Positions 51,016 through 59,500 of a stretch of 64,000 bases of DNA are shown piece after piece. Both the position numbers and the translations under genes were made by a program. Numbering within the stretch: the stretch's first letter is position 1; every line of letters starts with the position of its first letter. Origin of the DNA: Fidelibacterota bacterium (GTDB lineage Bacteria; Fidelibacterota; UBA2242; JAFGTP01); assembly GCA_016934035.1 (NCBI GenBank), contig JAFGTP010000040.1, positions 1 through 64,000 of the forward strand. The letters are read 5' to 3'. A model generated the notes under the pieces. It did no database searches, had not been told where the DNA came from, and worked only from the letters and a program-made list of their open reading frames with translations.

Positions 51016-51828
51016 CTATTCTTGTTGTGCTTTTTGTTTTTCAATAGTGCGTACAAGCCTGAATCCTACGCTTCCATAGTTGAAAATAGGATCATGAAAC
51101 CATCGGTTGGTGTTTCGACAAAAATATTCATCATGTTTCCAGCTTCCGCCTCTTTCCACACGAAATTCTCCGTTTTCAGGGCCGGAGGGATTATTTTGAG
51201 CGATACCTTTGTAGGGACCGAACCAGTCCCAGCACAGTTCACGAACATTTCCGTTCATGTCAAAAATTCCCAGTTCATTAGGTTTTTTTGTACCCGGTAC
51301 CTGGGGACCAGTGTGTAATTTTTTATTATAGACGGCAACTTCATCAGGATTATCGCTGCCAGCCCAAACGTAACCTTTACCTTTTAAACCGCCTTTTGCT
51401 GCAAATTCCCATTCTGCTTCAGTCGGTAGCCTGTATCCATTGGCTGAGAAATCGCATTTTGTGTCTTTGCCGGTTCCGGAATAACAGGGTTTTAATCCTT
51501 CCATTTTACTTCTTTGGTTGCAATATTTAATGGCCTGATACCAACTAATATTGTTAACGGGCCTGTTGTCTCCTTTGTACATGGATGGATTATTTTTCAG
51601 TATTTTGACGTATTCTGATTGTGTTACTTCATATTTACCAATTAAAAAACTATCGACATAAACTTCGTGAATCGGTTGTTCTCTTTCTTCTTCATTGCTT
51701 CCCATGACAAATTTACCGCCTTCAACCAAAATGAATCCTTCCGGTGCTGTCTGGGCATTTAGATTTAAAGCACCAATCATCAAAGCCAATAATAAGACAT
51801 AAACTGAAGTAAATCTTAGATTTTTCAT
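51016..51828 (-). CDS. Exported formylglycine-generating-enzyme-like (SUMF1) protein lacking the second cysteine
   Basis: A 270-aa secreted protein (signal MKNLRFTSVYVLLLALMIGALNLNA) made of one FGE-sulfatase domain: FILVEGGKFVMGSNEEE, GKYEVTQSEYV, RPVNNISWYQAIKYCNQRS, RLPTEAEWEFAAKGG, FDMNGNVRELCWDWF, RGGSWKHDEYF. The active-site pair of true formylglycine-generating enzymes is only partly present: YFCRNTNR has one cysteine, but the final GFRLV has no cysteine where FGE has GFRC. It is therefore more likely a binding or structural protein of the same fold than a sulfatase activator. GAGGGTAATAAA precedes the ATG. Confidence 0.85.
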   Translation of the reverse strand: MKNLRFTSVYVLLLALMIGALNLNAQTAPEGFILVEGGKFVMGSNEEEREQPIHEVYVDSFLIGKYEVTQSEYVKILKNNPSMYKGDNRPVNNISWYQAIKYCNQRSKMEGLKPCYSGTGKDTKCDFSANGYRLPTEAEWEFAAKGGLKGKGYVWAGSDNPDEVAVYNKKLHTGPQVPGTKKPNELGIFDMNGNVRELCWDWFGPYKGIAQNNPSGPENGEFRVERGGSWKHDEYFCRNTNRWFHDPIFNYGSVGFRLVRTIEKQKAQQE

Positions 51829-52054
51829 TTTATTACCCTCTCAATTAATAATATAATTTTGTAGAATTTATTAAAAATATATTCAAAATCAAATGTCATT
51901 ATCAAAAAAGCATATAAAGAATTTAAAATTAATAATTGTCTTTTTCCAAAATATTTAATGACTTTTTTAAATTGTGCTTTCCATAAATATTTATATTTAA
52001 TAAATTGAAAACAAATTTAATTTGGCTTATCGAATATCATAGGAGTACATAAAA

Positions 52055-53161
52055 GTGAAAGTTAAAAAATTATTTTTAGTGCTGTTAATTTTAGCATCCT
52101 TCACTATGCTGTTTGCAGAAAATGATCAGGAAGAATGGGTCCGCACCATAAAACATGGGATTACCTTCGGGACCAACTATATTTTCACGGAAGATGCAAA
52201 ACCCGGCCATGGTTTCGGACATCACATCGATTATCGCCTATCCCAAAAAAGCTATTTAAGTTTTGGAATCGGGTACACAGAGCTCTACAAAGAGATTATA
52301 CCTGATGCCGACTCTCCGGCACTTTACCGGCACCTGGATTTGCAATCTAATATATGGTACTGGTCGCTGAATTATCAATATTTTTTCAAAAAAGATACTG
52401 ATTTTCTGAACCCCTATTTAAATGTTGGCCTGGCTCCTTTCGCTTTTAATCAGGACAATGGTTTAAAGCAGGTCTTCAATGATGGCTTGATTCGGGCTGG
52501 TATTGGCGCCGAATTTTTTATTAATGACATTTTCAGCATTACCGCTGAAGCAAATTTTAACGCTACTTCCGGAGAAGATTTTGATTTGGAATCCGGATAT
52601 GACATGTTTGCTGATTTGAGTATCGGTTTCTCCTACAGAATGGAATTTCCGGAACCGGTCTGTCCATGTCCTGAACCAACACCACAAATTCCGGAAGAAC
52701 TGATCCAAAAAATTTCCGAACTGGAAAGCCAGATCAATTCCATGGCCATCGTAGCAGAACCCGAACCGGAACCTCTGGATTCTTCATTATACATGATTCA
52801 ACCCCAGGATTATTTGCTTGACCTTTGTGATAAGTTTTACGGTGATTCAACCCGATGGAAAGATGTATACCGCTGGAATGGAATTCTTTCCAAAACCAAT
52901 CCGAACCTGATTTATCCTTTTGAAGAAATCTGGTTTAAAGAACTGAAACCCGGTACCATTGATCCATTGGATTATGATTATTATGAATACACTGTCCAGC
53001 CCTTTGAGACCCTTTGGTCAATCGCCAAAAAGGAATACGATAATCCCTTGGCATGGATCATCATTGTGCGTGACAACCGGTATGTTTTAGGTGATGAAGT
53101 CCACTTATTCAGACCCGGATTAAAATTGAAGTTGAGAACCAAGGTTTTCAATCACGAATAA
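52055..53161 (+). CDS. Outer-membrane barrel fused to two LysM domains
   Basis: A 368-aa protein. Signal peptide MKVKKLFLVLLILASFTMLFA is followed by an N-terminal beta-barrel-like domain (about residues 25-200), a Pro/Cys-rich linker (PEPVCPCPEPTPQIPEE), a short coiled segment and two LysM repeats. The LysM repeats (SLYMIQPQDYLLDLCDKFYG... and YYEYTVQPFETLWSIAKKEY...) would bind peptidoglycan. The layout is an OmpA-like anchor between outer membrane and cell wall, with LysM replacing the OmpA domain. It starts at GTG with GGAG nine bases upstream. A strong terminator follows. Confidence 0.8.
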   Translation: MKVKKLFLVLLILASFTMLFAENDQEEWVRTIKHGITFGTNYIFTEDAKPGHGFGHHIDYRLSQKSYLSFGIGYTELYKEIIPDADSPALYRHLDLQSNIWYWSLNYQYFFKKDTDFLNPYLNVGLAPFAFNQDNGLKQVFNDGLIRAGIGAEFFINDIFSITAEANFNATSGEDFDLESGYDMFADLSIGFSYRMEFPEPVCPCPEPTPQIPEELIQKISELESQINSMAIVAEPEPEPLDSSLYMIQPQDYLLDLCDKFYGDSTRWKDVYRWNGILSKTNPNLIYPFEEIWFKELKPGTIDPLDYDYYEYTVQPFETLWSIAKKEYDNPLAWIIIVRDNRYVLGDEVHLFRPGLKLKLRTKVFNHE

Positions 53162-53184
53162 ATACATTACAAAATGAATTAGAA

Positions 53185-53214
53185 AAAGCAGGCCGACCAG
53201 CCTGCTTTTTTTTT
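53185..53214 (+). terminator. Terminator after the LysM barrel gene
   Basis: A perfect 9-bp stem AAAGCAGGC / GCCTGCTTT with a 6-nt loop is followed by a long T run, 24 bases after the stop codon. Confidence 0.9.
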
Positions 53215-53595
53215 GTTTCAATATTATTAATTTGCAGCGATAGAATTTATCGTTTAGTTTGATTATCTAACAAACGAAGATGTGATCTTATTGGAAAAGA
53301 AACGATGAGAATTTACCAAAAAATTGTCCTCTCTCCGATATTGTAAGCGATAGTTCTGTCATTGCTTTAGGATGAAATTACAAATTGTCGTTTAAGAGAC
53401 AAATTTTATTGAAAATGCAATAATTACCAAACAGCCGGTTTAAAGGCTTGCTGATAATTTTATAAAAATCCCTGATACCCAGGATTTTATACAATGATTG
53501 TGTAGTATCGTTTTTTAAGCGGTATTTCCCATCATGGGAATTTGGTTGGACTAAGATAAAGTCTGCAATCCTGAAAAATACAGCCTGAAAATTGC
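53215..53595. other. Intergenic region without recognised gene
   Basis: About 380 bases between converging genes. A 73-codon frame starts with an ATGA overlap at the end of the glycosidase-like gene and runs through it, but it shows no recognisable protein features. No repeat or RNA was seen. Confidence 0.4.
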
Positions 53596-55470
53596 TCATC
53601 TCATGATTATTTTTTTTTGTTCCTCGGATAACCTTTCCCAGGACCAGTAAACAAATCCGGATGAAGGATACTGCAAGGTATAATGACGGTACTGTTGGAA
53701 AAGATTGATATCAATTTCTTCCTCCCGATAACATCTGGATACCTGAAAACTCGGCAATATTTTGCATTCCGTTTCATCGGCCATTTCTTGCACAATTGAA
53801 GATATCCAATCCGGACTCTGTCCAATCATGTGGGCATAAGTCATTGGGGAGAGATAATCGCAGTATTTTGCAAGTTCTTTTAGATTTTGGCCAAGGACCA
53901 ATTCCCGTGCGTTTCCAAAATCCGCTTTCCGCCAGGGAACAATATGGAGATTGATTAAAATATCCGGTTTTATTTCTTTGGCGGCAGCTACCAGTTCCTG
54001 CACCATGGAAGTGATTAAATCGGATTTCCAGTTGATCCATTCTTCCTGTTTCTGACTATAGACCCAATGATAAAATGACTCTGGGGAATTTGCAGTAATT
54101 TCTGTTTTCATCTGATCTTGAAATTTTTTTCGACAATTTTCGCAAAAACAGGTGTTCGGCAGAGACTCCGGAACCCTGTCCGGATAAATCTTTTCCCAAA
54201 AGACGAAATGTCGAATAAAATCGATACTGATGCCATCCGGCTGACAGGCTTTGATCATCTCTTTTAATTGGTTGATTTTGTAGAGGCGAAAATCCTGGTT
54301 GGAGGGGCAGACAAATTCCACCCACTCTTCCTTGGCATTATCACCATTTTTTTGAATCGCAAAAGCTTCCGGATGGTCCTTCAAATAAGCAGGATCATAA
54401 AAAACAGGAAAGATCAGAAAACGTTTTAGATTTTTTTCTGCTGACAGTTGCCGAAATTCCGGCTTCTTATTCAATTCCTCGGAAGCGATCAACAGGTTGA
54501 TATGGGCTTTTTCAAAATCTGTAAATAATTGGCTTAATTCTCCTTTATGGGTATATATTTTTGTTCCGATAATAAGGTCGCCATTATTTTTTAGAGCCGG
54601 TACGGTTTCTTTCAGGGTGAAGTCAACCCAGAAAATGCCAATATTCTGGCGATGCCCATTAGCCAGGGATTTGCCCCATTCAGCGACGGGATTTTCGAAA
54701 GAACTCCAGAGCTGTATATCAGCCTGATAGCCAAGCTGGTAAAATACCGTATTCGGATAAAAATAAGACCCCCAGTAATCTATAAATTCCTGTAACATAT
54801 GGTTTTTATTTTTGAACATCTGGCTGTCACTGACGAAAATGATGTCGCCTCTATAGGTCTTTGGCATCCAGCGGCGGTCCCAGTGTTTAAGGAATAGTTG
54901 ATAATTCTGATTGTAACTTTTAATCAGCTTTTCCCATCTCTCTGCAGATTCATCATCGATAGGAACGCCCCAATCGTTTTTCCGGGAATATTGATGCCAT
55001 TCCCCATCCACGCCAAAGCCGATGACACAGGGATGATACCGGTAGCGCTCCAGTACTAGTTTGATCAGTGTGTCCACATCTGCCATAGCTGGCTCAATTT
55101 GCAGATATACTTTTATGCCGGTAGTGTCAAAATGGGCCAGATACTTTTCATGCTTGTCAAAATTCAGCGAAGTGATATTTTTATACCTTCCTTTTTCAAC
55201 CGGAAATTCCAGATTGCAAGCGCCTTCTTGATTAGCCATCGTACCGACGATCCAGAGCGCAACAGCTTGAGATCCTTTGAAATTCTGATTGATTTCTTCA
55301 ATCCCCCTGGACCATATTCGGGGAGCGGGAAAGGGCCGAATCCCATAGGCTGAGGAACGGGCACCGGAGCATCGGATATTATTTTTTTGCTGGACATTGG
55401 TGAACTTGTAAGGGTTTCCGCAATTTATGAGCAATAGAAAAATAATACCTGTCAATAAACCTTTTTTCAT
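53596..55470 (-). CDS. Lipoprotein with two glycoside-hydrolase-like (GHL) domains
   Basis: A 624-aa predicted lipoprotein: signal MKKGLLTGIIFLLLINC with lipobox cysteine 17. The N-terminal part (about 40-325) contains VYLQIEPAMADVDTLIKL, CVIGFGVDGEWH and QLGYQADIQLW, like a TIM-barrel glycosidase. The C-terminal part (about 345-624) has CQPDGISIDFIRHFVFW, CFCENCRKKFQDQ and DYLSPMTYAHMIGQSP, typical of hypothetical glycosyl hydrolase families (GHL/DUF4015-like) that use an Asp/Glu pair. The substrate is unknown, probably a polysaccharide outside the cell. Two such domains in one chain are uncommon. AAAGGAG precedes the ATG. Confidence 0.65.
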   Translation of the reverse strand: MKKGLLTGIIFLLLINCGNPYKFTNVQQKNNIRCSGARSSAYGIRPFPAPRIWSRGIEEINQNFKGSQAVALWIVGTMANQEGACNLEFPVEKGRYKNITSLNFDKHEKYLAHFDTTGIKVYLQIEPAMADVDTLIKLVLERYRYHPCVIGFGVDGEWHQYSRKNDWGVPIDDESAERWEKLIKSYNQNYQLFLKHWDRRWMPKTYRGDIIFVSDSQMFKNKNHMLQEFIDYWGSYFYPNTVFYQLGYQADIQLWSSFENPVAEWGKSLANGHRQNIGIFWVDFTLKETVPALKNNGDLIIGTKIYTHKGELSQLFTDFEKAHINLLIASEELNKKPEFRQLSAEKNLKRFLIFPVFYDPAYLKDHPEAFAIQKNGDNAKEEWVEFVCPSNQDFRLYKINQLKEMIKACQPDGISIDFIRHFVFWEKIYPDRVPESLPNTCFCENCRKKFQDQMKTEITANSPESFYHWVYSQKQEEWINWKSDLITSMVQELVAAAKEIKPDILINLHIVPWRKADFGNARELVLGQNLKELAKYCDYLSPMTYAHMIGQSPDWISSIVQEMADETECKILPSFQVSRCYREEEIDINLFQQYRHYTLQYPSSGFVYWSWERLSEEQKKIIMR

Positions 55471-55596
55471 AAATTTTTCTCCTTTCAGCCCTCAAAATGT
55501 TATCGGTAACAAATGGCAATTTAACACTGTCTGCTTTGAATCAAAAGGATATTTTTTGAAATTTTGAGGGGGCAGAAAGAACTGGCCAATTACCGG

Positions 55597-57168
55597 TCAA
55601 TCCAGCCGATAATGACAACCCCGGCTTTCTTTGTTCAGCCGGGCCGCATGTAGCACCATCCAGGCTGTCTGAACGGCATTGCGCAAACCGATTAAATCAT
55701 TGTCCAGATTGGTGTGTTTGTAGAAATATTCGATACTCTGGTTTAATCGTGTCAAAATATCCAATGCGCGGTTTAGTTTTTTCCTGGTGCGAATAATTCC
55801 AACGTAATTCCACATGGTCTGCTTGATGGTCAGCATATCCTGGCGCAGCAGGTCTGCATCCAGTTCTTCCCTCTCGCGCTCCCAATCGGGGACTTGGGGT
55901 ATGATAATTTTTTCTACTTTGAGGATGCGGGCTGCATCCTGCCCGGCAAGGGTGCCATAAACCAGACATTCCAACAGGGAACTGGAGGCCAGGCGATTGG
56001 CTCCGTGAAGCCCGGTGCAGGCCACTTCACCAACGGCTTTCAGCCGCTTGATGGTGGTATTGGCTTGGCAGTCCACGGCAACACCACCGCAGGCATAATG
56101 GGCTGCTGGTACGACTGGAATCGGATTGATAGTGATGTCTATTTTTTTATCCAGACACTTTTGGTAAATGAGGGGAAAGCGAGCTTTGATCCAATCGCTG
56201 TTTTTGTGGGAAATGTCCAGAAAAACATGGTTTGAGTGGGTTTTGTTCATCTCTTGAATAATGGAGCGTGCAACAATGTCCCGGGGTGCAAGTTCCGCCT
56301 GGGCATCATAATTTTTCATGAAGGCTTCACCGTTACTGTTAAATAATATGCCGCCCTCGCCACGCATGGCCTCAGTAATGAGAAAACGTTCTTCATCGGC
56401 GGTCAGCAAAGTGGTGGGGTGAAACTGTATATATTCCATATTCATGATACGGCCACCAGCCCGATAAACCATGGCATAGCCGTCGCCTCTGGCGGATTTT
56501 GGATTGGAAGTATGCAGATACAGTCTTCCCAGTCCGCCTGTGGCCACAATGGTCACACCGGCAAGTATAGGACGGATTTCATCTTCTTCCTGAAACAGAC
56601 AATAGGCTCCTGAACAGGTGCTGGGTTCGTAGATATGGGAGTAATTCATGGAATGATGGGCCAGGGTAATGAGGTCAACAGCTGTTACACCGGTCAGAAT
56701 ATGAATATTGGAGTGGTTTTGGATAGTGTTGTAAAAATAGGATTGAATGGCGCTGCCGGTATGGTCTTTTACATGGGCGATGCGTTTGATAGAGTGGGAA
56801 GCTTCCCGGGTCAGGGAAATATTCTGATGGTGGTCTCTGTCAAAGGGTACTTTCACTGTATCAATCAGCACTTCATCTACCAGGGACTTTCCGTACTTAT
56901 AAATTTGTTTTACAGCCTTTTCATTGACAACATTGTGACCTGCCCGCTGAAAATCTTTCATGAGCAATTCCAGTGAGTCTTCATCAGGAATTCTGATAAT
57001 ACCCCCTTGCGCATAGTATGAGGCGGATTCGGTAAACACTTTTTCACTGGACAGCATGGTAACTTGCAGGCCTTCCCGGGCGGCGGCCAAAGCTGCGGCG
57101 CAACCGGCTAGACCCGACCCGATGATCAGAACATCGGTATTAATGGTTTTTGTTGAGGGAAGTTTCAT
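55597..57168 (-). CDS. nadB: L-aspartate oxidase
   Basis: A 523-aa FAD enzyme oxidising L-aspartate to iminoaspartate, first step of NAD biosynthesis. FAD-binding IIGSGLAGCAAALAAAREG, ESASYYAQGGI, HPTTLL, EAMRGEGGILFN, AHYACGGVAVDCQANT and EVACTGLHGANRLASSSLLE are all family blocks. In anaerobes it can use fumarate as electron acceptor. Its start overlaps the nadA stop by four bases. nadC, the next enzyme, is not seen in the window. Confidence 0.96.
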   Translation of the reverse strand: MKLPSTKTINTDVLIIGSGLAGCAAALAAAREGLQVTMLSSEKVFTESASYYAQGGIIRIPDEDSLELLMKDFQRAGHNVVNEKAVKQIYKYGKSLVDEVLIDTVKVPFDRDHHQNISLTREASHSIKRIAHVKDHTGSAIQSYFYNTIQNHSNIHILTGVTAVDLITLAHHSMNYSHIYEPSTCSGAYCLFQEEDEIRPILAGVTIVATGGLGRLYLHTSNPKSARGDGYAMVYRAGGRIMNMEYIQFHPTTLLTADEERFLITEAMRGEGGILFNSNGEAFMKNYDAQAELAPRDIVARSIIQEMNKTHSNHVFLDISHKNSDWIKARFPLIYQKCLDKKIDITINPIPVVPAAHYACGGVAVDCQANTTIKRLKAVGEVACTGLHGANRLASSSLLECLVYGTLAGQDAARILKVEKIIIPQVPDWEREREELDADLLRQDMLTIKQTMWNYVGIIRTRKKLNRALDILTRLNQSIEYFYKHTNLDNDLIGLRNAVQTAWMVLHAARLNKESRGCHYRLD

Positions 57169-58232
57169 AATTTTAACATCCTCTCAAGTGCAAGTTTGGC
57201 ATCTGCTGCAGTCTCTTTTTCTACCATGACACGGTTGATTTCATGGCCAAGGCTCAACTGGTCCAGTTGGTATAACAGGTGGTTTTCTGTAATTTGGGAC
57301 ATGCTGATGCATTGGGGCTCATAATCCTGCAGGAAGTAAATCTCCTTGTCCTTGTGCTCTTTCTGTAGCCTGTTAACAAGGTGTTTTTCCGTTCCGACTC
57401 CCCAGATAGTCCCGGAAGGCGAAGCTTCGATCATGTCAATAATTTCTTTGGTGCTACCAGTGAAATCGGATTTCTGACAGACGTTGTAACTGCATTCAGG
57501 GTGGGCTATGATTTTAATTCCTTCGTAGGTATTTCTCAGATAATCGACATAATTGGAACTAAATTCCTGGTGGACATTGCAGTAGCCGTTCCAGAGAATG
57601 ATTTCCGCTTCTTCGATCTCTTGGATGGATAAACCCTGTTTTGGGTCCCAAAGTTTAATTCTTGCCAGGGGAATATCCATTTTGACAGCGGTATTGCGGC
57701 CCAGATGCTGGTCCGGGAAAAAAAAGACCTTGTCACCCCATTGTCGGGCTTTTTTCAGGGCTTTTTCTGCATTGGAAGAGGTACAAACCAAACCGCCATG
57801 CTTTCCAGTAAAAGCTTTCAGGTGAGCTGATGAATTGACATAGGTTACGGGAATGATTTTAGTATCGGTCAGGGCTGTCAATTTAGCCCAGACTTTTTCA
57901 ATGTCCTGAATATTGGCGCAGTCAGCCAAAAAGCATCCGGCCGTCGGATCCGGAATAAAGACTTTCTGGTCATCCCGGCTCACGATATCAGCTGTTTCAG
58001 CCATGAAGTGAACACCACAAAAAACAATCATTCCGGCTGAGGTGCCGGCTGCTTCTTTGGCCAGGGCAAAGGAATCTCCCCGCTTATCACAAAACTGAAG
58101 CACCTCATCTTTTTGGTAGTGATGGCCCAGTATCAGCAGATTATTGTTCAATCTTTTTTTGATGGCTGATATTTTGTCGGCTAAAGTTTTAAAATCTATA
58201 TCGATGTATTCTTTCGGTATGAAATAAGCCAT
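57165..58232 (-). CDS. nadA: Quinolinate synthase
   Basis: A 355-aa [4Fe-4S] enzyme joining iminoaspartate and dihydroxyacetone phosphate to quinolinate. It has ILGHHYQKDEVLQFCD, VHFMAETADI, then the three cluster cysteines: in AGCFLADCA, in HPECSYNVC and near EPQCISMSQ. FFPDQHLGRNTA and GTEKHLVNRL are family blocks. It lies ten bases after tgt and overlaps nadB. Confidence 0.97.
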   Translation of the reverse strand: MAYFIPKEYIDIDFKTLADKISAIKKRLNNNLLILGHHYQKDEVLQFCDKRGDSFALAKEAAGTSAGMIVFCGVHFMAETADIVSRDDQKVFIPDPTAGCFLADCANIQDIEKVWAKLTALTDTKIIPVTYVNSSAHLKAFTGKHGGLVCTSSNAEKALKKARQWGDKVFFFPDQHLGRNTAVKMDIPLARIKLWDPKQGLSIQEIEEAEIILWNGYCNVHQEFSSNYVDYLRNTYEGIKIIAHPECSYNVCQKSDFTGSTKEIIDMIEASPSGTIWGVGTEKHLVNRLQKEHKDKEIYFLQDYEPQCISMSQITENHLLYQLDQLSLGHEINRVMVEKETAADAKLALERMLKL

Positions 58233-58242
58233 GATCTCTCCG

Positions 58243-59487
58243 TCATTTTTTACTGGAACTTACATTTTGATTGTTTTCCATGTGTTTCGTGCGTCGCTCT
58301 TCACGACGAATTGTATTTTCCTGCCAATGGTCTTCTTCCACCGGATAATTATTGTAAAAATTTTTCAGGAAAGTGTCAAACCTGTCCTCCATCAGGGCCT
58401 GCCTTGCTTTGGTGGTAAGTTCGATGAAAAAATGAATGTTGTGAATGGTATTAAGCCGAAGCCCGGTCATGTCACCTATTTTAAAAAGGTGACGCAGGTA
58501 GGCGCGTGAAAAATTGCGACAGGTATAGCAGTCGCAATTTTCATCCACGGGAGAATAATCCATGCGATATTGATTATTTTTTAAAATAATACGCCCCTTC
58601 CAGGTATAGAGGGTTCCATTGCGTGCATTTCGGGTGGGTAAAACACAATCAAACATATCGATACCACGTTCGATACCACCAATGATGTCTTCGGGCTTTC
58701 CGACACCCATCAGGTAATGGGGACGGTTTTCAGGCAGTAAGGGTGAAACAATGTCTATAATTTCATTTTTCATGGCTTTGGGTTCTCCTACGGCCAGGCC
58801 GCCGATGGCATACCCGTCAAAATCCAGTTGTTTCAGGAAATCAACGCTTTCCTGGCGCAAGTCGGCATAGATACTTCCCTGAACGATACCGAAAAGGAAT
58901 TGCCGGTGTCCGTACTGGGGTTGCAGCCTGTCAAAGTGGATTTTGGAGCGGGTTTCCCACTTATGGGTCAGGTCCAGGGACTTTCGTGCGGTTTCATAAT
59001 CGCAGGGATAGGAAGTGCATTCATCAAAGGCCATCATAATATCACTGCCGAGAGTATTTTGTATTTCCATGGAAATTTCCGGTGACAGTTTATGTTTTGA
59101 GCCGTCAATATGGGAATTGAAGATGATAGCTTCTTCGGTGACTTTGCCGAGATGGGACAGGCTGAAGACCTGGAACCCGCCACTGTCGGTGAGAATTGGT
59201 TTGTCCCAGCTGTTAAACCGATGCAGTCCGCCGGCGCCCTGAATCACTTCCAGTCCCGGACGTAGGTATAGATGGTAGGTATTGCCAAGGATGATTTGGG
59301 CAGAGGCTGCTTTTAATTCTGCTGGAGTCAGGGTTTTAACGACCCCGTGGGTACCGACCGGCATGAAAATGGGTGTTTCCACCGGACCATGGTCTGTAAT
59401 GAATTGTCCTGCCCGGGCCAGGGTATTTCTGTCTTTTTTATAAATTGAAAATTTTATTTTTCCAGAGTCTTTGATAATGGGTTCCAC
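58243..59487 (-). CDS. tgt: tRNA-guanine(34) transglycosylase
   Basis: A 414-aa enzyme exchanging guanine-34 for the queuine precursor in tRNAs for Asp, Asn, His and Tyr. It has TDSGGFQVFSLSHLGK, the catalytic aspartates (MAFDECTSYP and FDCVLPTRNARNG) and zinc ligands in CDCYTCRNFSRAYLRHLFK. About 35 extra residues at the C terminus (EDHWQENTIRREERR onward) are charged and possibly dispensable. It starts at GTG 59487 with AGGA upstream. It lies in the run radA-tgt-nadA-nadB. Confidence 0.96.
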   Translation of the reverse strand: MEPIIKDSGKIKFSIYKKDRNTLARAGQFITDHGPVETPIFMPVGTHGVVKTLTPAELKAASAQIILGNTYHLYLRPGLEVIQGAGGLHRFNSWDKPILTDSGGFQVFSLSHLGKVTEEAIIFNSHIDGSKHKLSPEISMEIQNTLGSDIMMAFDECTSYPCDYETARKSLDLTHKWETRSKIHFDRLQPQYGHRQFLFGIVQGSIYADLRQESVDFLKQLDFDGYAIGGLAVGEPKAMKNEIIDIVSPLLPENRPHYLMGVGKPEDIIGGIERGIDMFDCVLPTRNARNGTLYTWKGRIILKNNQYRMDYSPVDENCDCYTCRNFSRAYLRHLFKIGDMTGLRLNTIHNIHFFIELTTKARQALMEDRFDTFLKNFYNNYPVEEDHWQENTIRREERRTKHMENNQNVSSSKK

Positions 59488-59500
59488 AACAAATTCCTAA

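Noticed and set aside
51016-51828. Active formylglycine-generating enzyme for sulfatases
   Set aside because: The final cysteine of the active-site pair is missing and no sulfatase gene is near, so only the fold is claimed.
53378-53599. 73-codon frame overlapping the end of the glycosidase-like gene by ATGA
   Set aside because: The overlap alone is weak evidence. There is no own ribosome-binding site, the composition is unremarkable and no motif is recognisable. It is left out of the gene list.
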